64,000 nucleotides of DNA, taken from assembly GCA_017893485.1 (NCBI GenBank), contig CM030366.1:52482565-52546564 (forward strand), in the 5' to 3' direction. Positions 56,122 to 64,000 of the stretch are shown in pieces. The notes under the pieces are model-generated. The model did not search any database and was not told the origin of the DNA. It saw nothing but the letters and a program-made list of their open reading frames with translations. Position 1 is the first letter of the stretch; each line of letters starts with the position of its first letter. A program made the translations under genes and the position numbers. The DNA is from Hemerocallis citrina. Taxonomy: Eukaryota; Streptophyta; Magnoliopsida; Asparagales; Asphodelaceae.

Positions 56122-56937
56122 GCGAATGTCTTTCTCATTACACCAAATTAACAATCAAAGAGAGAAGAAAAGAAAGAGAGTTAGAGAGTTCTTGGGTTGC
56201 ATTTTGGAGGCTTGGAGTGCTCTTGTTAGGAGGAGAAGGGCTAGGTGATCTTGTTTGAGCTAGGAGTCTCTAGGAGTTGTATCTCTTCATTTTGCAAGTC
56301 TTCATAAGAGGTGAGTGGTCTTAATGCTTTCTAAATTGTAGGATAAGCATGCTAGATTTTGAAATTTAGTAGTATAGATTAAATTGATGTGATTGTTGTA
56401 GTTTACCCTCATGTTGTTTTGATTGTGCTATGAATTGTAGAAATAATGTTGTGTTCAAGCATATACCTAGATATCATGATAATTAGAAAGATGAAAGAAA
56501 ATAATAATAAATGAATTGTTGACATGAATTATACTAGTTTATGCATGTTGGAATGATAATGTCGAATTTTATAACTTGCATGAAAGAGTTTTAAAGATTT
56601 TAGTCAAGAGATATGGTTAGCCTTACTATTGAATTTTTAATTAGTACAAATGAGTTCATAAAGTGGTTTATAAGAGATACAATTTTTTAGTTTCAAAATT
56701 GGGAAATGCAAATTGATGCGTGCAATTAAGAGAAAAATGAATTGAAAAATATATTTATATCTATAATATGAGTTTGAACATCGTTGTTTACTATTTTCGA
56801 ATAAAGTCAGTCTGGAGAAAAAACAGTCAAGGTCTATTAAAAGATTGGATCGATTGAATAATCGAGTTTTGTGAAGATAAACTCATAACAATACAGTATG
56901 AACAAAAATATAGAAGTGTATTTTTATATTAGTAGTC

Positions 56938-57215
56938 GTGTTTGGACTTACTGGCTAGTCGGGGCGCTCTAGTGCTGTTACTGTAGCGCGGGTGTGGTCT
57001 GGGGTTCTGAGTTCGAAACTTGACAGTCTCATTTTCTTTTTGTTTTCTTTTATTAAACCCAAGTACTGAAACCCAGTACTTCTGACTTGCAGTATGTCTT
57101 TGTGACAGTGAAGTCAATTGGACTTCTTGGTCTTTCGGTGGTGCCTATGGTCTGTTACTATAGCGCTGGTGTGGGCTTGGGTTCGAAACTCGGTAGCTCA
57201 ATTTTTTTTTTTTTT
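56938..57215 (+). other. Twin tRNA-like modules with Pol III box motifs in LTR E
   Basis: Module 1 (56938-57030) has an A-box-like TGGCTAGTCGG and a B-box-like AGTTCGAAACT (57010-57020). Module 2 (57117-57215) has GGTTCGAAACT (57180-57190) followed by a T15 run (57201-57215), a strong Pol III terminator-like signal. Each contains GTTACT(G/A)TAGCGC in the middle, as in LTR B. Confidence 0.5.
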
Positions 57216-58791
57216 GATGGTTTGGGTTTTTAAATGGAAAGTTTGAATGCAAATAAAATTTGGAAAAATTCTAATATTTTCCTAAAATGATTTACTGTTT
57301 ATTAAATATAATTTCATGATATTTCATGTATTTTGTGAGAAATTAAAAGTGAAATTGATATAGATAATGAGTTGATGAATTCGAAAAATTTATTTAAGAG
57401 TGTGACCTTTATTTTGATTAGAAGAAGAGTAAAATATTGCAATACTATTGATTTTTTTTGATGAGATTTTTTAATTATTTTGGTTCATTATGAATACTTG
57501 ATGTTGTATAAATACGATATGTAATTAAATTGCTAATGAGAATTGAAGTGATTACTCTATATTATGAGTTCATGAAAAGAGATGTTTTTTTTGGAAAGAA
57601 TTATAAATAAGTGAATGAATAGAATTCATGAATGATACAAAAGTAAGAGATTGATTAAGTTGAAAATATGAATGCAATGAGGTTTAATACATGATTATTG
57701 AACGTTATGAGTACCCATTAATTCTAGAACATGAAAGGTTGTGATCTAGAGGTTTAGTGAGATCCCGGATACCGGTAATTGTTGAATTAAATAATTGATT
57801 TATATTTTAGATATGGCTATGTGAGCTATCTCGGTATTTGTGTTTAAGTCCGGTAGGGGGAAAAGCTAACTCTAGGTGTTATAATTTATCCATGTCTTGA
57901 ACGTAAGAATTAGGCACTAAGTGAAGATGTAGTAAACTTGGGCAAACGTGAGTGGAGGGCTTCTATATAGTCGGTTGGTGTACTCCAGGACTATAGACCC
58001 AGTCGGGCGGTGTACTCCGGGACTGTGGTTGCTTTCGATGGAGATGAGCTTTTATTTAAATCCGGGATTATGAGTAGTTGGGCGGTCGTACTCCAGTGTA
58101 TATATGTATACCGAGGCTAGAGGGACACTGACGGGATGTTCGCACGACGATGATTCTGTATAGTCGGGCAGTGTACTCCAGGGCTGGGATCCGTACTTGT
58201 TGAATGTCTAAACTTTATTTTTTTACTGGGTAGTTATCATGGCGGGGGATCGAACCCTTTAATGTGGAGTATGTAGGTGCTTGTCCTGGGACCTATGTAG
58301 TATGGGATGTATAGAATCCGAACAAGTATGCATTTGTGTCATCTTAGCATAAAACATCTGCATTAGGCATTAAGGTATTGCATATAATTACATGTTTAGA
58401 GTAGTCACTTTTAACTCTTTATTTTACATTCAAGTTTGTGGTTCGTTAAAGTATTAAAGATTGTTATACTTTCGGCATAGCGAGGATGGCTGTGTATAAT
58501 ATTTTCATCGGTTGTAAGCAACTGACGTGCCCACAATTTTATATGAAGGATTTGTATTTTTCAAGATGATGTAAAGTTGATTCGATGCTGATGATTATTT
58601 AAATATTAAAGTGTTACAATTGTATATTTTTTATTATTGTAATTCAATTTACCTTCCGCTGTGTTATTAAATGTAAAAGACTCTGTTGTCATAGAAATTT
58701 TTAAAATTCCTTGTAAAATTGTACGAAGTGAAGTGTAAAGATCCCGTGGAACTTTGAATTCTGCCTTATTTGGAATTGGGGTGTTACAGAG

Positions 58792-58804
58792 TGGTATCAA
58801 AGCT
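58792..58804 (+). other. Primer-binding site, initiator-Met tRNA type (element E)
   Basis: TGGTATCAAAGCT lies three nucleotides after the LTR end, one mismatch in the first 12 bases of TGGTATCAGAGC. Confidence 0.88.
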
Positions 58805-58887
58805 AGGCTTCAATAAGTAGTACAAATTTATAAGGAACGACACCCTAGAGTGGACATTAGAGTGTGAGTTTCAACTTATGGAGATTT

Positions 58888-58908
58888 AAATGTAAGTAAC
58901 TTACGTTT
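58888..58908 (+). promoter_or_regulatory. Conserved leader hairpin with AUGUAA, element E
   Basis: AAATGTAAG, loop TAA, CTTACGTTT. The single change from copies A and B (A to G in the 3' arm) keeps pairing as a G-U wobble. 44 nt upstream of the ORF0 ATG. Confidence 0.5.
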
Positions 58909-58952
58909 GTGTTGCTCTATATGATGACATTTTCTCCTCTTTTTCGTATAAG

Positions 58953-59432
58953 ATGGCCAATCATCATGATCCCCAGAATGAGATGCATTGGTTCGTCCCC
59001 TTCGAGGATGAAGAGGAAGAGCCAATAGAGGAAGAAGAAGACCCATAGAAAATAGAAGAGGAATTACCCGAGTCCAGGGAGATTACTCCACCTCCGCCTG
59101 ATTCCCCCGAAGAATCCTCAGACGAAGAACTAATTCATGTTGACCAAGGTGGTATTGTTGCTTCTCTTCGAAGAGAGTTGGATGCTCAGAAGTGGAGAGT
59201 AAATCACTTAGAAGCGCAATAGGCAGAAGATAAGGAGCGCATTCAAGAGCTGAGTTACCAAGTGTGTGAACTCGAGAAGGTTCATCACGTGAATGATCGA
59301 CATTTTGCCAAACTAGACCATATCACTTGCTGGGACAAGCAGGAGCGTCATCAGAGATTTGAAGATTTGAAGAAAGAAATCCAGGAACTACGAGAAGAGT
59401 TCAGAGAAGCCAAGAGAAACCGTAGAATCTAG
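58953..59432 (+). pseudogene. ORF0 of element E (two internal TAG codons)
   Basis: One frame of 160 codons from ATG 58953 (MANHHDPQNEMHWF) to TAG 59430-59432, with TAG at about 59046 and 59220. It aligns with ORF0 of B: acidic N-terminus (EDEEEEPIEEEEDP), the conserved linker ESREITPPP with SSDEE, then heptad-rich sequence and a basic end (LREEFREAKRNRRI). It is 25 codons longer than in A and B because of extra coiled-coil sequence in the middle. Conservation of frame, ends and linker across three diverged elements argues for a real protein. Confidence 0.65.
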
Positions 59433-59584
59433 GATGTCTTTTGTTAAAAGGATGTAATGGATGTAATGAAGCAAGTTTTTCTTTCCCAATGTAAAAAGTT
59501 TAGTTTTGGAATGAATAAAATTTTGTTGAAGGAATGTAAGTTGTGCTATTTATGATGATTATTGATAAATTTTATGACTCAGAA

Positions 59585-60535
59585 ATGGCACGAAGGAACA
59601 GGAACGGCGAAGGGCATATTGGGGAGAATGGGCTCCATCTGGAGACCGAACTAGCTCGAGTATACCAGACCTTGAATGCTTTCGTTGCCAACATTGCCGG
59701 GAACACTAGGTCGGGGCTAGCTGTGCAAGTCCCTAAAGCAATCTGACTGGTAGAGTCATTCAAAAGGATGAAGCCGCCTGTGTTCGAGGGCTAGGCAAAT
59801 CTAGACGCTGCATACGACTGGATCAGTCAGATTGAGACGGTCTTTGAAGTGCTAGAGACCCCTGAGGCATGTAAGGTGAAGCTAGCCACCATCTAGCTGG
59901 AGAAAGATGCAGGAGTTTGGTGGCAATCAATGAAGAGGACCTTGAGCAATGTGTAGTTTACTTAGGAGGAGTTTCTTGGAAAATTCAGGAGTCACTACTT
60001 TCTCATGGATGTTCAAGAGAAGAAGGCTATGGAGTTTTTGGGCTTGCTACAAGGAGGAATGACGTGCGGGAGTATGAAACCAAAAAGCATGAAAGCTTGA
60101 GCAAGGTTTGAGGCCAAGTTTGAGAAGTTGGTTAGGAGAGCTGCCGCAACCGAGTCAGATATGAACCAGTACTAGGTAGTATAGGTCAAGAGGAGTAACT
60201 GGAGCACTGGCAAGAGGCCTGCAGCACCGGGCAATTTTAGGGGATAGCCCCTGCAAGTGGTTCAAACCCACCAGAGAAAATGCTGTTGTAGTAACTAGAA
60301 GAGTACCCACCTCCTTCAAGTGTGGAGAGTCAGGCCACTTAGCTCCTGGGTGTACAAAGCTGCAGGGGGGCAAGACTCTTTTCCTTTGTGGCAAGGAGGG
60401 CCACCTCAAGCCATTTTGCCCTCAGCTCCAACGGGAAGGGCCAAGTCAGAAGTAGTCCAACATAGAGCATCCAGCAGGGGTGAGTGTTCGCTTTGACCAA
60501 AGCCGATGCTGATGATGTTGACAACGTCATCACGG
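59585..60535 (+). pseudogene. gag: Element E gag (two zinc knuckles, heavily mutated)
   Basis: ATG 59585 (MARRNRNGEG), then LETELARVYQTLNAF, ESFKRMKPPVFEG, YDWISQIETVFEVLETPE, LEKDAGVWWQSMKRT, AMEFLGLLQGG, and after a deletion of roughly 100 nt RRAAATESDM. Two zinc-knuckle-like segments (KCGESGHLAPGC and LCGKEGHLKPFC) each lack the first Cys. It ends ADADDVDNVIT at the donor 60536. In-frame TAG codons at sites that are CAG in other copies include those near 59895, 60175 and 60246. Frameshifts occur near 60080-60300. Confidence 0.8.
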
Positions 60536-60622
60536 GTGTGGGAGATGATGTTTAGATTGCTTTGTTGCTATTTTCCATTTATGTACGAAATGTTATGAAA
60601 TGAGAGTACTTTTATGTAACAG
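60536..60622 (+). other. Candidate gag-protease intron, element E (87 nt)
   Basis: Donor ATCACGG|GTGTGGG and acceptor TTTATGTAACAG|GAGATA. If retained, Gag ends at TAG 60553-60555, and a later TGA blocks simple readthrough. Removal joins G to GA (Gly) and continues in frame through protease (GDIQINEIKASVLFDTGS). Confidence 0.65.
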
Positions 60623-61746
60623 GAGATATTCAAATAAATGAAATAAAAGCATCAGTTTTATTTGATACAGGATCATTGCACACATTTGTGTCACCCTCAT
60701 TTGCAAAACGATTGGGAGTCAAACCTAAAATTTTTCCTGGCAAAGTTCTATCTGTGGCTACTCCGTTAGGAGAAAATTTGACTACCGACCGATATTATGA
60801 AGGGTTTGATCTTGAAATTGGAGGTAGGATCTTTGGCACCGACCTCATTGAGTTGGTGGTTTTGGGGGTCAAAATCATCATTGGCATAGATTGGATGTCA
60901 GTCTACAATGACACTATTGAGTGCTAGAGCAAGGAGGTTGTGGTGAAGGCACCAGGGGGGCCAGTAGTTACATTACAGGGGAAGAGGAAGTGTAAGCAGT
61001 TGGTAGCAGCTCTGACTAAGCCAAAGGTTCTTGAAGAAGTGTGGCAGATTCCAGTAGTCCGGGATTTTCCAACAGTGTTCCTAGAAGACCTACCCGGGCT
61101 TCCTCCTCATCACGATGTAGAGTTCAGCATCTCCGTTCAGCCAGGGAGTGCACCCATTTCTAAGGCACCAGACATAATGGCACCGGTTGAACAAGATGAG
61201 ATCAAGAATCAGATCGAAGAGTTTTTGGGCAAGGGATTCATCAGGCCAAGTGTGTCACCTTGGGGAGCCCCAGTTCTTTTGGTGAAGAGGAAGGATGGAT
61301 CGATGAGAATGTGCATCGACTACAGAGAATTGAACAAGGTGACAGTGCAGAACAAGTATCCAATTCTTCGAATTGATGATATATTCGACCGTCTACAAGG
61401 AGCAGCAGTTTTCTCCAAGATAGACCTGTGGTCGGGATATCACTAGGTCTGAGTAAAGGAAGAAGATGTCCACAAGAGGACATTAAGAACTAGACATGGT
61501 CACTATGAGTTCCTAGTCATGCCGTTTGGAGTAACCAATGCACCTGCTATCTTCATGGACATGATGAACAGGGTCCTACGGCCGTTCATCGATTCCTTTG
61601 TCGTTTTGTTCATCGACGACATATTTTTCTACTCCAAGTTAGAAGAAGAGCATGCCAAGCACCTAGCAAAGGTACTGAAGAAGCTACAGGAGCAGAAACT
61701 GTATGCAAAGCTGTCCAAATGTGACTTCTGGAAAACCGAAGTCGCC
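60623..61746 (+). pseudogene. pol: Element E protease and reverse transcriptase (truncated)
   Basis: Protease SVLFDTGSLHTFVSPSFAKR (DTG), GVKIIIGIDWMSVYNDTIEC, then TAG 60925-60927. Linker [71 protein letters not shown], then TAG and TGA near 61446-61452 (Q and R in other copies), [20 protein letters not shown], catalytic [25 protein letters not shown]. It ends at 61746, where element L starts. This is the best RT for placing the family, and it looks typical of Tekay/Del chromoviruses. Confidence 0.88.
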
Positions 61747-64000
61747 TGTCAGTATTTGAAAATATTTTGTGAACATGATTTGTAGAGAATTCTGTCTATT
61801 TTCCAACCCTTTTGACGGATCTCAGTTTCGATTTATGGTTTGTGAGTAATGTCTATTTTACTACAGTAGTGTCGAAAGATTTCCAGATTTTGTTTTCTAT
61901 GAATTCTGAAGAGTAATCTATTTTTATTATGGTATTAAAATTATTATTTTGATCTGAAATTTTGCTCAGTACTTCTTGACTTGATTGGGGTTTAACCAGA
62001 ATTTTGGTGGATTTATTTGAGGATTTTTACAAACCTTTTCATCCTTGCAAATAAAGATTTTACATGTAGAATTTTAGTACTGTTCAGTAAAGAATCTGAT
62101 TTTCGACCTAATTCTACTTGCTGTTTCTAAAATATTTATGAATATGAAAGTTAGAATACTATATCTATTTTATCACCCTTTTGGCGGATTTGGATTTTGA
62201 TTTATGGTTTGTGAGATATCGCTGTTTTCATATTGCAGTGTTTACAATTCCGGATTTGCAAAACTACTACATCTTGATGTTTTCTAATTTTTTTTGACAA
62301 CTTTATTTTTGTTGAAAAACTATGAAACTTGATTTTATTTTACTATACATATAGTGGAATACCCAAGATTTTTCGTGGATTTAATTAATGAGTTTTCATG
62401 CTGTTTTCCTAACTTTGAATCAAATTTCTAATTTCTGGTTGAATGTGTTTTCAGGATTCAAACCTGTTTTGAGACTTGATTTTATGAAATACTATATGAC
62501 TTATATATCTTTTCTGGATTCGTGTAACCCCTGTTTTCCGTTTTCTGTATTTTGGGTATATTTTTCTGTATTTAAAATTTTTTGTATAGTAGTTTTCCAC
62601 TTTCAAATTCTTTTGTCAAAATGTGTTGTTGGATCTTCTATTAAAAATCTATTTTTGATCAATAATTTTATTTGATTTTTATACAAATTTTATTATTGAT
62701 ATTATTACTATTAATTTTGGCCGGTTATTGAAAATCCATTTTAAGTGCTAATTGTATTTGTATCTAATTTAAATAAATTCATTGTTTTAATGCAAACTAC
62801 ATTTTGTTATAAATATTATTTTTAGGTTATTGATTAGTTTATTTTCCCCATTGGATTTTAAAACCCTATATTTTATTTAAAAACCCAATACCCATTTTAA
62901 ATAACCCACACCTTATTACATAGTCAACCCAAGTTAACCAAACCCAATACCTAGGCCCATAACCCCTACCCATATTCACCCTAATCCCCTGTTACCCACA
63001 TTCACCTGAAACCCACCTACTAATCTCCCTAATACTTACACCTCAACCCTAACTCATTATAACACCATATATTTAGCCCGTGAGACTGTTCATCTTCCCC
63101 TATACCCAACAGCCGCAACTTCTCATCCCCTCTCCCTCTTCCGCTCATCTCTCCCCCCGTCTCCCCTCTTCCGCTCATCTCTCCCCCCGTCTCCCCTCTC
63201 CCTACACCTCCGCTGTGCTCTCTGCCCCCCTGCTCTCCTCGATGTCGCGACCCCGAGCACGACCCTGTGCACAGCCTGAACACCCCCTGGTCGCGTCGCT
63301 CTGCGACGTCCTACCTCGACTGCAGCAACAGCATCCTGAGCAACTGCATCTTCGGCCAGCAGTTGCGCTGCCCCCATCTGCCATGCTGTCCCCTTGGCTG
63401 CCGCCAAGTCACCAAGCTAGTGCACCCTCTTGGCCATGTGTTGTTGTTGATATGAGTTCTTGATCATGGAGTTTTGATGGTTTGAATATTGGCCATCCGA
63501 TCTTGTTGATCTTGATCATGGAGTGTTGATCATGTGATGAGAGCCGTTCGTTTCCCCCTTAATCATCTTGATCTTGATTAAGTGCATTGTTGGTCGTCCA
63601 TTCTTGATCTCTTGATTTGGACCATTGGATCTCGATTATCATCTTTGATTATGGACCGTTGGATTGCACTATCATCATCTTGGAGTTCTTGATTACTTTG
63701 ATTAGTGGCCGTCCGATCGTCGATCTAATCTGATCATCATCTTCATCATCAAGATACTGATCACATCTCGATCTTGATCTTGATCTTCGATCAGAGTCGT
63801 CCAATCTGATTCGATCGGCTTGATCTCTTGATCTCATGATCTCAGCCGTCCTATCGTGTTCGTGGGTTATTTGTTCTTTGGATTCGTGATCTTGTTTGTG
63901 TTCTGTTCATTCAGTTTTAGAGTTTGTCAGCAAGAATCCATTCCCGTTATTCTCTTTCTCTCTGTTGGATTCGTCCTCTTTCAGGCATGTAACTTGTACT
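61747..64000 (+). mobile_element. L: LTR-like insertion, runs off the window
   Basis: It starts TGTCAGTATTTGAAAATATT inside the RT codons of element E. AT-rich U3-like sequence holds a diverged direct repeat of about 370 bp (61750-62490). An AAACCC-rich stretch (62865-63050) precedes TATAACACCATATATTTAG near 63058 and a CT-rich leader, as in LTR K, so it is probably a long plus-strand LTR. ORFs at 62388-62675 and 63029-63463 show no domain. No supported gene. Confidence 0.55.
63470..63860 (+). repeat. Degenerate GATC-rich repeat in L
   Basis: GATC or TTGATC recurs dozens of times, and a GGCCGTCCGATC-like motif returns roughly every 50 bp (63491, 63542, 63592, 63619, 63652, 63706, 63797, 63845, with variation). 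It is a decayed tandem repeat rather than coding sequence. Confidence 0.5.

Larger units (their letters stand above)
55597..58788 (+). repeat. 5' LTR of element E (about 3.2 kb)
   Basis: It begins TGTAACATCCCATATAATTT and ends TTTGGAATTGGGGTGTTACA. Landmarks shared with A and B: CACGTGCAA pair near 55655, TATA box plus C-run, twin B-box modules (56938-57215), GACCTATGTAGTATGGGATG near 58289 and CAACTGACGTGCCCAC near 58520. The C-run after the TATA box has grown to 28 bases. Confidence 0.88.
55597..61746 (+). mobile_element. Tekay/Del-type element E (5' part), interrupted by L
   Basis: 5' LTR, primer site, leader hairpin, ORF0, gag with two knuckles, intron, protease and RT in the same order as in A and B, but clearly diverged from both. 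The coding region stops in the RT thumb (CDFWKTEVA) at 61746, where a TGTCAGTATT end begins. The 3' part is outside the window. Many in-frame stops, a gag deletion and frameshifts make it inactive. Confidence 0.88.

Noticed and set aside
63029..63463. Ser/Pro-rich and antisense Arg/Gly-rich ORFs as a host gene
   Set aside because: The CT-rich leader of element L keeps several frames open on both strands; no domain.
1..64000. Endogenous pararetrovirus (caulimovirid) sequence
   Set aside because: All RTs are flanked by Ty3/gypsy or copia integrase or their LTRs; no movement-protein motif was seen.

Overview
This is a plant nuclear window, almost certainly angiosperm. Essentially all of it is nested LTR retrotransposons: Ty3/gypsy Tekay/Del-type chromovirus, Tat and Athila, Ty1/copia, plus solo LTRs. 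I found no host protein-coding gene, no tRNA or rRNA gene and no CRISPR array. The organisation (long LTRs of 3-5 kb, insertions inside insertions, many solo LTRs) fits heterochromatin of a large plant genome. The species cannot be named from this.

Layout. 1-5506: minus-strand Tekay-type element A (pol, gag, an extra upstream ORF, PBS, 5' LTR), cut by the window edge. A sits in an older LTR (LTR I, 5507-8534 and 45214-45503). A second Tekay element, B (plus strand), is inserted in LTR I and spans 8535-45213, with matching GTTGT target duplications at 8530-8534 and 45214-45218. B is split by insertions. In its gag lie a Tat element (13308-28944, minus; TSD GCTGT), a solo LTR H (28953-29452; TSD GTCAA) and a solo LTR K (29462-32670; TSD ATGTG/AGGTG). 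The Tat 3' LTR is itself split by a 5.3-kb LTR-like element F (13336-18680). B resumes at 32671 with the gag zinc knuckle, protease and RT, is interrupted by an internally deleted Athila-type element (34491-42221, minus), and ends with a partial 3' LTR (42222-45213). 45504-46648 is an old Tekay gag-pro piece (D). 46649-54515 is a nearly intact Ty1/copia element with a 1325-residue polyprotein. 54516-55262 is a Tekay RT/RNase H piece. 55597-61746 is a third Tekay-type element, E (plus), broken at 61747 by a further LTR-like element L that runs off the window.

The most interesting signals are shared by the independent Tekay-type copies. (1) Four copies carry an 87-104 nt GT...AG candidate intron exactly at the gag-protease junction. 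Unspliced RNA ends Gag at a TAG a few codons into it; removing it puts Gag and protease in one frame in all four. (2) Three copies have an extra acidic, coiled-coil ORF ('ORF0') between the PBS and gag. (3) A conserved 9-bp hairpin holding a start-stop AUGUAA lies 44-47 nt upstream of ORF0. (4) The LTRs contain two tandem tRNA-like, B-box-bearing modules. The Tat element lacks a recognisable gag. It carries an antisense four-exon gene with its own TATA box, poly(A) signals and an upstream 88-bp tandem array. Decay is strongly biased to CAG-to-TAG changes, as expected for CHG-methylated plant transposons.
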